From assembly GCA_937870675.1 (NCBI GenBank), contig CALMZN010000039.1, positions 1 through 12,327 on the forward strand: 12,327 bases of DNA, in the 5' to 3' direction. Of this stretch, positions 1 to 6,797 are shown in pieces (within the stretch, counting starts at the first letter, position 1; each line of letters begins with the position of its first letter). The notes below the pieces were generated by a model. That model saw only the letters and a program-made list of their open reading frames with translations, made no database searches and had not been told where the DNA came from. The position numbers and the translations under genes are program-made. The DNA comes from an uncultured bacterium (GTDB lineage Bacteria; Patescibacteriota; Patescibacteriia; UBA1558; GWA2-36-10).

Positions 1-1
1 T

Positions 2-823
2 TTGCAAGCCAAAATTGTTAACAAAAAAATTATAAAAATTGAGATCCATAAAACCAAACAGATTCAGGGCGATATTTTTGAGTTTAGAAAAAAATTAATA
101 GGCAATAGTTTCTCCAAGGTAGAGCGAGTTGGCAAGCTTTTAATTTTTAAATTAAAAAAAGGTGATGATTATTTGCTAGTGCATTTGAAAATGACCGGTC
201 AATTGATCTACAAGCATCAGAAAAATATTGTGGTTGGTGGTCATAATCTGCCAATCAGCCAAGAGTTGCCCAATAAATATTCTCATATTATATTATATTT
301 TTCTGATAAATCCATTTTGTTTTACAATGATCTCCGGCAATTTGGTTATTTCAAAATAGTCAGTCATTTGGCCAAAGAAGAAATTAGAAAAAAATATGGG
401 CTCGAGCCATTGAGCAAAGATTTTATTTGGCCGAATTTTTTGCTGGCCATAAATAAAAAAAGCAGTATATTGAAAAGTGTTTTGTTGAATCAACAGATTT
501 TGGCTGGTATTGGTAATATCTATGCTGATGAAATTTGTTTTCGGGCTAGTGTCAGGCCTGACAGGCGAGTCAGCACGCTTGAGGATCAGGATAAAAAAAA
601 GATTTTTCAAGCTTGTCACTACATTATGGATAAAGCAGTAAAATCTGGTGGCACTACTTTTAGTGATTATCGGACTGCAGATGGCAACGGGGGGGTTTAT
701 GTAAAATATTTGAAGGTCTATGGTCGCGCTAAACAGCTCTGCCTAAAGTGCAAAAAAACCGAAATAAAAAAACAGAAAATAGCTGGTAGAGGCACTCATT
801 TTTGTCCAACTTGTCAGAAGTAG
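2..823 (+). CDS. mutM: Formamidopyrimidine-DNA glycosylase (Fpg/MutM), 5'-truncated by window edge
   Basis: Base-excision repair enzyme that removes oxidised purines such as 8-oxoguanine and nicks the abasic site. The window begins inside the gene: the N-terminal catalytic Pro-Glu segment of the family lies upstream, so the TTG at position 2 is an internal Leu codon, not a start. Visible family marks, numbered from position 2, are the conserved Lys in RVGK (about residue 45), the HLKMTG strand (61-66), the helix-two-turn-helix LNQQILAGIGNIYADE (162-177) followed by RPDR, and a C-terminal zinc finger with Cys247, Cys250, Cys268 and Cys271 enclosing the lesion-binding Arg263 in AGRGTHF. The frame is open to the TAG stop at 821-823. 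I see no terminator after it; the next gene's promoter starts 8 bases downstream. Fpg is much more likely than Nei because the zinc finger and lesion-loop pattern fit Fpg, but the missing N-terminus prevents a final check. Confidence 0.95.
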   Translation: MQAKIVNKKIIKIEIHKTKQIQGDIFEFRKKLIGNSFSKVERVGKLLIFKLKKGDDYLLVHLKMTGQLIYKHQKNIVVGGHNLPISQELPNKYSHIILYFSDKSILFYNDLRQFGYFKIVSHLAKEEIRKKYGLEPLSKDFIWPNFLLAINKKSSILKSVLLNQQILAGIGNIYADEICFRASVRPDRRVSTLEDQDKKKIFQACHYIMDKAVKSGGTTFSDYRTADGNGGVYVKYLKVYGRAKQLCLKCKKTEIKKQKIAGRGTHFCPTCQK

Positions 824-830
824 AAAAATA

Positions 831-859
831 TTGACTAAAATAGAAAAAAGTGATATAAT
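831..859 (+). promoter_or_regulatory. Strong sigma70-type promoter of the SPFH-like cassette
   Basis: A TTGACT -35 box (831-836) is followed by a 17-base spacer and a perfect TATAAT -10 box (854-859). A TG dinucleotide at 851-852 makes it an extended -10. Transcription would start near 866, giving a leader of about 95 bases before the ATG at 962. This is the best promoter in the window and drives a single gene. Confidence 0.8.
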
Positions 860-944
860 AATATATTGTCACAAAACATGGGTTTTTGGCAAGTTCGTTG
901 ACAAGTCTTGGAAATATATAGACAGTCAATCATTAACCTACTTT

Positions 945-960
945 ACCCCAAAGGAGGGGT
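945..960 (+). promoter_or_regulatory. Shine-Dalgarno site, partly within a small hairpin
   Basis: AAGGAGG at 951-957 lies just before the ATG at 962 and decides the start, in preference to the in-frame TTG at 908. It is the only canonical Shine-Dalgarno site I see before any gene in the window. ACCCC (945-949) can pair with GGGGT (956-960) around a six-base loop, which would cover the last two G bases of the site and might modulate access by ribosomes. The pairing is visible; any regulatory role is inference. Confidence 0.75.
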
Positions 961-961
961 C

Positions 962-2290
962 ATGTTTCAGAACAAGTTCGTCCTTGATGCGGTGATTGTG
1001 ATCATCGTGTCTGTTATTGCCGCGTTGGTCAATAACAGCACAAAGCTGAAAGGGGGGTGGAGAGCGATCATCACCATGGCCTTGGTGGCTGTGGGATTTA
1101 TCTTCGCTTCCTGGAACCATCACTGGCTGTTTTTTGCGCCGTCGGCTGTGGCTGAGGGTGCGAAGACAGCCGTGACAGTTGGAAAGACAGCTGTCAAGGA
1201 GGTCTCTCACAATTTCCCGTGGTTTCGGGTGGTGTTGGCACTGATCGTCATCGGTGGCACCATCTTGCAGACCTACCGGGCCTTCAAACCCAAGTCCTGG
1301 TTTGGTAACAAACCCGACTACTGGTCGGGAGTTTCCACAATCATCTGTGGAACATCGATCAGTTTGGGGATCATAACCACCAACCATCTTGTGGTCTTCA
1401 TTTGCTTCTTGGTGGCCATTGCTACTGAACTTGCAGTCATGAATGTTCAGGTTCCTGAACAGGAGCTCTATACTCCCAAGGTCTTTGGGCGACGCTGTTA
1501 CGGGACATGGTGGATGGGTGGCAAGTATTGCTTTACTAATGGCTGGAACTGGTGTTGGTATCCTAGGAACTTCCCGGGATTGACTTTCAACGTGGCTAAG
1601 CCCAGGAAGGGTGTGCCGTTGAAATGCGTCACAGCGAAGGTGCCCACAAAAGGATTCGCTGTCAAGGGTCCTGATGGTAATATTGTTGAGTTGGTCGGAG
1701 GCGATGTGGATATAATGTTCACTCTATTGAACGACACTTATGACGATCTCGAGGCGTTCTACTCTTCGCCGGATGAAATCCGCAATGATCCAGCGAAGCT
1801 CGCGGCCTACGCCTCGGACATCTATGGGGCGGAATTTCGAGAGGTGCTCAAGGGATTGACTCTTGACGAGATTCAGGTAGGCAACGTTCTCAAGAGTCAC
1901 GACTTCAAGAATTCTCGGGAATTGTATGAAAGGGGTAGCGGTCACAAGGTGACTAGCTGTCTGATCGAGGATCCTACTCCTAGCCAGAAGGTTCAGGATC
2001 AACTCAATGCTTATGCTGCCAAGCGCATTGAAGTGATCCAGACCGAACTTGAGGCATCCATTGCTTTGATCAAGGCCGAAGGAGCTGGTAAAGCTCGTTT
2101 GGCTGGGCTCAAGCCATTGATGGATGCTTTGGCTGATCGAAACACCGGCACGGCTGTCAGAGAGGCAGTGGCGGCTGTTCGTGCTATCGATTTTGCTGCC
2201 AACTCCAATCTCCGCGTTCTGGTGGAGAAAGAGTTGGGACCGCTCATGCCACTCATGCCACTTATGGCTGAAGCGGCACAGGGCGACTAG
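962..2290 (+). CDS. Multi-pass membrane protein with SPFH/band-7-like region, atypical composition
   Basis: A 442-residue protein from the ATG at 962, chosen because AAGGAGG lies just upstream. Hydrophobic segments are at about residues 7-23, 34-51, 88-104 and 123-158 (probably two passes). A Trp/Cys-rich stretch (about 178-200, with C179, C190 and C198) leads into a region resembling the start of SPFH/band-7 domains: a G-W-x-W turn near 194-199, a strand series, a DGN turn (238-240), then a DVDIMFTLLND strand. Residues 345-385 form an Ala/Glu/Lys helix like the coiled coil after SPFH domains, and the tail is Ala-rich. SPFH proteins usually form large rings on membranes and scaffold proteases or lipid domains; the role here is unknown. 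The gene is single, with its own promoter and terminator. Composition is near half G+C by eye against a clearly A+T-rich background, Lys is mostly AAG, and I find no TTA leucine codon. Existence of the gene is certain; the SPFH assignment is moderate. Confidence 0.65.
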   Translation: MFQNKFVLDAVIVIIVSVIAALVNNSTKLKGGWRAIITMALVAVGFIFASWNHHWLFFAPSAVAEGAKTAVTVGKTAVKEVSHNFPWFRVVLALIVIGGTILQTYRAFKPKSWFGNKPDYWSGVSTIICGTSISLGIITTNHLVVFICFLVAIATELAVMNVQVPEQELYTPKVFGRRCYGTWWMGGKYCFTNGWNWCWYPRNFPGLTFNVAKPRKGVPLKCVTAKVPTKGFAVKGPDGNIVELVGGDVDIMFTLLNDTYDDLEAFYSSPDEIRNDPAKLAAYASDIYGAEFREVLKGLTLDEIQVGNVLKSHDFKNSRELYERGSGHKVTSCLIEDPTPSQKVQDQLNAYAAKRIEVIQTELEASIALIKAEGAGKARLAGLKPLMDALADRNTGTAVREAVAAVRAIDFAANSNLRVLVEKELGPLMPLMPLMAEAAQGD

Positions 2291-2308
2291 ATTTCCAAGA
2301 CCATTGAG

Positions 2309-2360
2309 AGCCCCGACTTTTTTTGCACAACGCGTGCAGAAGTCGGGGCTTGTTTTTTTT
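2309..2360 (+). terminator. Intrinsic terminator of the SPFH-like cassette
   Basis: A perfect 11-base-pair stem, AGCCCCGACTT (2309-2319) with AAGTCGGGGCT (2340-2350), is followed by TG and then eight T (2353-2360). Its 20-base loop contains a second small hairpin, GCAC (2325-2328) with GTGC (2334-2337). It begins 19 bases after the stop codon and closes the one-gene unit. Confidence 0.9.
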
Positions 2361-2412
2361 ATCAAAAAATGGGACAATATAAATGATTTAAATTATTAAA
2401 AACAAAAATAAT

Positions 2413-2751
2413 ATGGAAGACATAATCCAAAATTTTGTTCTGGATTTATTAAAACAAGCCGGTATTGATAATATGCCGGAGGAATTCAAAAAAGAGTATG
2501 CAGAAAAATTGTCAGTAGAAGCTGAAAGGCGTTTGGGTGTCATGGCTATGGAAGAGCTGGATGCCAAAGGACTAGAAGCTTTTGAGACCTTTATGAGCGC
2601 TCACGAAGCTCCAAAATCAGAAGATTTTTTGGAGTTTTTTAATGGTCATATTAATGATTTTAGCGCCAAAGCCAACAAAACTTTGCAGGATTTTGCGCAA
2701 GAATTTTTGGCTAGCGCCACTGAGCTCAAAGGCCAAAAAATGTCAGTTTAA
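2413..2751 (+). CDS. Small acidic helical protein, DUF5663-like
   Basis: A 112-residue, soluble, mostly helical protein without signal peptide or membrane segment. The N-terminal part matches my memory of the DUF5663 pattern common in Patescibacteria: a short amphipathic helix ending in LLKQAGIDNMP, then EEFKKEYAEKL, then a helix with Arg-rich RRLGVMAMEEL. The rest is charged and may continue as a helical bundle. No function is established for the family, and I do not propose one. There is no Shine-Dalgarno site before the ATG, only an A-rich stretch. It is probably the first gene of a run through 6750: the next start is 6 bases after its stop. A TATAAA at 2378-2383 might be the -10 box, but no good -35 accompanies it. 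The DUF assignment is from recall, not from a search. Confidence 0.7.
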   Translation: MEDIIQNFVLDLLKQAGIDNMPEEFKKEYAEKLSVEAERRLGVMAMEELDAKGLEAFETFMSAHEAPKSEDFLEFFNGHINDFSAKANKTLQDFAQEFLASATELKGQKMSV

Positions 2752-2757
2752 ACAAGT

Positions 2758-2925
2758 ATGACTAATAAAGAAAAGATTTATAAAATTAAAGAGATTTATA
2801 ACAATTTTTTGCTGGCTTTAAATAAATTAAAACAAGAGGCCATTAGTCGACGTCAAAAGAAAAGTAAGGCCAGTAATAAAGCAGAGATTGACGATATATT
2901 AAATAAAATTAATAGTAATTTTTAG
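2758..2925 (+). CDS. Small basic helical protein, 55 residues, unknown function
   Basis: ATG at 2758 to TAG at 2923-2925, fitting exactly between two larger genes with gaps of 6 and 3 bases. The product is Lys-rich: a helix of about residues 3-28 (starting MTNKEKIYKIKEIY), a basic centre ISRRQKKSK (29-37), and a second helix of about 41-53 (AEIDDILNKINSN). This helix-basic turn-helix shape could be a short coiled-coil hairpin or nucleic-acid-binding peptide, but I recognise no family. There is no Shine-Dalgarno site, as for most genes here. Tight packing and the even helical pattern argue that it is real. It may be a partner or assembly factor for the giant protein immediately downstream; that is inference from position only. 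Confidence 0.6.
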   Translation: MTNKEKIYKIKEIYNNFLLALNKLKQEAISRRQKKSKASNKAEIDDILNKINSNF

Positions 2926-2928
2926 TAT

Positions 2929-5900
2929 ATGAAACAAGAATCTACTCCTAGAGACGAACGTCGCGATTCCACTGGTCCTAGCCAGGAGCAGACCCCAGAA
3001 CCATCCAACCAAGAGGTGGTAGCCGAGGGTGGCCAAGTTATAGAGAAAATTGATGACGTGGCAAGCAATTTTAGAGCAGAAGAAGGTGCTGAGAGCCCAG
3101 ATTTGGCTGTTGAGGTCGATAAAGTGGCTACTAATAGCGTGGAAGAAATCAAGTTGGTTTTGGATAAAAAATCTGAAGGACCAAAAATTCCTAAAACAGT
3201 TTCTGCTGAAACCGTGATAGATGAGCCATTGGTGTTTGAAACAAAGCATGACATCAGGGATGCTAGGATTAAGGGCAACATAGGTCGTTTGAAGGCCTTA
3301 CTTGACGAAATAAATATTGCCATACAAAAAAGTGACCGTGCATTGAAACAAAGATCTTTGGAACAAGCCGCTGTTTTACTTAATGATCCTAGATTTGCTG
3401 ACCAATCTACGGAACTTAGCTCTACTTTGGAACAAGCCCAGTTGTCAGCCGAAAATAAAATTAGAGATTTGGAAATTGAAATAAAAACAGCTCAAATGGA
3501 GAGATTACTAGCTCCCTTGAAAGATTTGATTATTGAAATTAATACAGCCAAAACTAGGGAAGCTAAGTTAAGTGTTTTGCAAAAAGCGGCACAATTATTA
3601 AATAAACCTGATTTAGCAACAGCTATTTTACAAAAATCAAAAGAGGAACAAGATTTATTAGTGCCTGATGCCTTGGAACAGGCAGTCCTACTGGCTGAGG
3701 CAAGAATAAGAAAAATTGAAGACGAAATAAATAAATTGAAAAATGGTGTCGGGGAAGAGCCAATTGTTAATCCCGAGCCAGAAACTATAAATTCCGCACC
3801 CACAGGTCCAGAAACATCTCCCGAAGTTGTTCCTGAGTCAGTAGAAACTCCAGTCGAGACACCAGTGATACCAGAAAAAATAGAAAAAGATTTAGGTTAC
3901 TTGGATATTGATCCCAAAGCTATTTGGGAAAAATTGTCAGCGAAAGATATTGTTGATTTGCAGGTTTTGATGAAGGCCGGGGATATGGCCAAAATAAATG
4001 AATTTTATCAAAGCAAGATAAAAGAAGTTTTAGTTGATCAAAAAAAAGACCAAGCCGAAGATGAGGTCTTATTGAAACAAATGGCTGAATCAATCAACGC
4101 CATAATTCAACAAAAAGTAGAATTGGAAGCTGAACGTGAATTATTAAAAACTGGCCTCAAGGGCAAAAGCGCCATGCTTGGCAAGATCGCTCTTAATGTG
4201 GGGATCATGGGCGGCACTTCTTTGTTAGTGGGCTCCTTGGGTGTAGCTACTGGAGGTGTTGGCGCCTTGATTGGAGCAGCTGGAGTGACAGGGGTAAGGT
4301 TGTTGATGCGAAAAATTGAAGAGAATCGTCAAAAAACAACGCCAGATAGTGTAAAAGAAAGAAGCAAGAAAGAAGAAGCGGAAAATTTGGCCAAGGAAAA
4401 GGCCAAGATTATAGATACTATTTTTTCACCAGATAATTTAGAAAAATTAAGAAAACAATTAAGTGGTCATATTGCCAATACTTTGCGGGAGCAGACCAGT
4501 GGCCATGCTTTGAAAGCACTCAAAGAATATAAGCAAGTTGATGGCGCAGAAGGATCAGAAGTTTCTGCTACCAAGTTGCGAGAGGTAGAAAAACAGTTGT
4601 ATTTGAATGCCTTGACCATGGTGCGAGCCGAACATCCAGAAGCTACTCCCGAACAACAAAAAAATATGGCCCTGACTTGGGCTTTGACTTTGGGCCAGCA
4701 TGAAAGAGGGGAAAATTTGGCTAAAAAAAGATTAGAAGAAATCAAAAAATCCAAGCCAGCTTTGTATAAAATTATTGAAAAATATAATTTATTAAGCGCT
4801 GGCAGTCCTGACAAAAAACCAAGTGGCCTGAGCAAAGAAGAGGAAAGTATTTGGCAAAAATCAAAGTATGATTTGATGAGTATGGGCATTGGTACAGCTG
4901 TCGGTACAGCAGTGCGTACTTCTGGGGTAGCCCGAGTGGCTATGGGTTCAGTAGCTGGCGCTGGTCTTGGCTATAGGGCTGGAGAGTGGATGGAAAAACG
5001 AGATGAAAAGAAAGCTTTGGCGGAAATCGTCAAAATGATAGACGAAAGTGAACAAGTAATACAAGATATTGAATTTCCTACTGATCAAATTGAGAAATTA
5101 AAAAAAGACAGTATATTTGTAAAAAGCAAACTGGATTTAGGATTGTTAGACAGCGATCCACTTTTGAAAAGCCGAGCAGAAAATTTTATTCATCAGGTGC
5201 AAAAGATAGAATTAAAAAATCAAGAATCGCTGGAAAAATTGTTGGCTAGTGTGAGCGAGCGGACTGACTTAAGGGTCAAACAAGTGGAGGATGATTTGGA
5301 CAGAATCGGCTCCAAGATAAAGAACAGGCGCTTGTGGGCAACTATTGGTGGTGCGGTAGTAGGTGGAGCGGCTGCTTGGTACATTGGCGAGCTTACGAAA
5401 AAGGACGAAGCAACGCCAGCGTCAAAACCACCAGCGGGCAGTGGTAATACTTGGCAAAATATCCAAAATTTATATGATCATGATGAGCAGGCCACAGCAG
5501 AGCATGATCCTTTGAGAGATATTGCTACTGCTCAACATGAAGCTCCAGAGCTTCGTTTTGAAGACACAATAGATTCATCAAAAGTCAATGGATCTGACTC
5601 TATTTGGCGTTCTACCCATCAAATTTTTGAAGATCACGCCAAAGAATTAGGATATAAGGGGGATTTAAATGATCATGAAGTTTTGTCAAAATGGGCTGAA
5701 ACTCAAACAGCTAACACTGTCCAACACTTGAATCAGGAACAGGGCGGCAATTTAGCTGATTTAGTTCATGATGGTGATAAGGTAAGGGTAGAAATTTTGG
5801 ATGGTAAGCCACATTTGAGCTTTGAAGCATCTTCAGGAATAGAGGCCAGCCATCTTTCAGACACAAATGTTGGGCATCTAGCCGACCAGCAGAATTTTAA

Positions 5901-6750
5901 TGCCAATATAGATCATCATTTGGCCATAGACCCAAAGACCGGCGATCAGTATTTAGAGATAAAATCAGGTGATGGGGCATACAAAGTATATGATTGGGAT
6001 AGAGATGGTCGACCCAATGTATTTTTTCCAGACGGTCATAGCCAGGAAATGAGTCAACAGGAATTATCAAAGTTTTTAGCAGACAAAAATATTATAAATG
6101 TGCCAGTAGAAAATGTTCAAATTGATGTCGAAGCCGCTAAAGCTGCCGCTGAGACTGCCGCTAAACAGCAAGTGGAAACATTTTTAGCACAGGGCGGGGA
6201 GTATAATCATGGTCTATATGAGGCGGCAAATAACTCCGGTCATTTGGATGAATTGGTGGCTAAGATAGTAGCCAGTGGCAATCAAGAACAATTATCAGGT
6301 CTAGTGCATGATTATGTTAGAGAGCATGGTTGGTCTGAGGAAAAAACCAATTTATTTATTAGCGCTTTGAAGCGTGGTGACAAAATAGACCTATCTTCGG
6401 GGCATTTTGATTTAAATAATCCGCAAGTCATTGCCGAAAATATGCATGGTTTTGAATCGTCAGCGCTTGACAGTTTTGACAAAGTGAAGAGCATACCATC
6501 TGGTCATTGGGTGCCAGTCAGAATGGGTGACGAGTATGCTCTGGTTCAGAAATATCATACTGGTGTTTGGCCCTTAAGATCAGATCATTATTTGATTGAC
6601 ACTGATGGCGATCACAAGGTCGATGCCTTGAAGTTGGACGATAATGCTATGCGCCAAGCTTTTTTGAAAAAAGGAGCAGAATCGATCAAAAGCACAGTGA
6701 AGGGTGTTATTAACAAGTTTCCACCTGGTAGTCATCCATCGCCAATGTAA
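2929..6750 (+). CDS. Giant membrane-associated coiled-coil protein, unknown function
   Basis: A 1273-residue protein I do not recognise. There is no signal peptide. Residues 1-110 are acidic and disordered-looking; 121-187 and 197-270 are two related helical repeats; 275-320 is a Pro/Glu/Val linker; 325-410 is helical. A long Gly-rich hydrophobic stretch (about 414-456, with GGVGALIGAAG) looks like a membrane hairpin. A charged helical region follows, then a second Gly-rich stretch (about 649-682), more coiled coil (690-800), and a clear membrane helix (about 803-820, ATIGGAVVGGAAAWYIGEL). The C-terminal 450 residues are soluble and domain-like. Residues 889-955 start with SDSIWRS and end with LVHDGDKVRVE, recalling LysM-like Trp...GDKV patterns. 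DxDxDG motifs at 1022-1027 and 1224-1228 resemble calcium loops. It is the last gene before a terminator. One guess is an envelope-spanning or surface-linked structural protein with the C-terminal part outside. Confidence 0.55.
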   Translation: MKQESTPRDERRDSTGPSQEQTPEPSNQEVVAEGGQVIEKIDDVASNFRAEEGAESPDLAVEVDKVATNSVEEIKLVLDKKSEGPKIPKTVSAETVIDEPLVFETKHDIRDARIKGNIGRLKALLDEINIAIQKSDRALKQRSLEQAAVLLNDPRFADQSTELSSTLEQAQLSAENKIRDLEIEIKTAQMERLLAPLKDLIIEINTAKTREAKLSVLQKAAQLLNKPDLATAILQKSKEEQDLLVPDALEQAVLLAEARIRKIEDEINKLKNGVGEEPIVNPEPETINSAPTGPETSPEVVPESVETPVETPVIPEKIEKDLGYLDIDPKAIWEKLSAKDIVDLQVLMKAGDMAKINEFYQSKIKEVLVDQKKDQAEDEVLLKQMAESINAIIQQKVELEAERELLKTGLKGKSAMLGKIALNVGIMGGTSLLVGSLGVATGGVGALIGAAGVTGVRLLMRKIEENRQKTTPDSVKERSKKEEAENLAKEKAKIIDTIFSPDNLEKLRKQLSGHIANTLREQTSGHALKALKEYKQVDGAEGSEVSATKLREVEKQLYLNALTMVRAEHPEATPEQQKNMALTWALTLGQHERGENLAKKRLEEIKKSKPALYKIIEKYNLLSAGSPDKKPSGLSKEEESIWQKSKYDLMSMGIGTAVGTAVRTSGVARVAMGSVAGAGLGYRAGEWMEKRDEKKALAEIVKMIDESEQVIQDIEFPTDQIEKLKKDSIFVKSKLDLGLLDSDPLLKSRAENFIHQVQKIELKNQESLEKLLASVSERTDLRVKQVEDDLDRIGSKIKNRRLWATIGGAVVGGAAAWYIGELTKKDEATPASKPPAGSGNTWQNIQNLYDHDEQATAEHDPLRDIATAQHEAPELRFEDTIDSSKVNGSDSIWRSTHQIFEDHAKELGYKGDLNDHEVLSKWAETQTANTVQHLNQEQGGNLADLVHDGDKVRVEILDGKPHLSFEASSGIEASHLSDTNVGHLADQQNFNANIDHHLAIDPKTGDQYLEIKSGDGAYKVYDWDRDGRPNVFFPDGHSQEMSQQELSKFLADKNIINVPVENVQIDVEAAKAAAETAAKQQVETFLAQGGEYNHGLYEAANNSGHLDELVAKIVASGNQEQLSGLVHDYVREHGWSEEKTNLFISALKRGDKIDLSSGHFDLNNPQVIAENMHGFESSALDSFDKVKSIPSGHWVPVRMGDEYALVQKYHTGVWPLRSDHYLIDTDGDHKVDALKLDDNAMRQAFLKKGAESIKSTVKGVINKFPPGSHPSPM

Positions 6751-6760
6751 TATGAATCAA

Positions 6761-6797
6761 AACAACCCCGCACCGTACGGTGCAGGGCTGTTTTTTT
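6761..6797. terminator. Intrinsic terminator between converging genes
   Basis: A hairpin GCACCG/CGGTGC (6770-6775 with 6778-6783) extends through CCC/GGG and AACA/TGTT with two single mismatches, and runs into seven T at 6791-6797. It ends the plus-strand operon. The stop codon of the minus-strand dihydrouridine synthase gene (6796-6798) overlaps the T run. Read on the minus strand the stem is followed by a weaker T-rich stretch, so it may serve both directions. Confidence 0.85.

Noticed and set aside
2..4. TTG at position 2 as the start of the Fpg gene
   Set aside because: The family begins with a catalytic Pro-Glu segment that is missing here, and the visible sequence aligns from inside the first helix; the true start lies before the window.
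689..695. Run of seven G in the Fpg gene as a frameshift or phase-variation site
   Set aside because: The reading frame continues correctly through the run into the zinc finger, so there is no sign of a frame change.
908..961. TTG at 908 as an upstream start adding 18 residues to the SPFH-like protein
   Set aside because: It has no ribosome site, while the ATG at 962 directly follows AAGGAGG and starts with a natural membrane-protein N-terminus.
2309..2360. Integron-like attC recombination site after the single-gene cassette
   Set aside because: The stem is a perfect terminator with a T run, and the core-site sequences expected of attC are not present; no second cassette or integrase is visible.
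1724..2377. Long minus-strand open frame opposite the SPFH-like gene (and several shorter ones at 938-1387, 1498-1737 and 2011-2256)
   Set aside because: Low-quality shadow translations with no domain pattern and no start signals; they arise because the opposite strand is G+C-richer and has fewer stops.
2929..6750. Phage tape-measure protein
   Set aside because: Length, coiled coils and Gly-rich hydrophobic segments fit superficially, but no phage structural genes are nearby and the C-terminal third is domain-like with calcium-loop motifs.
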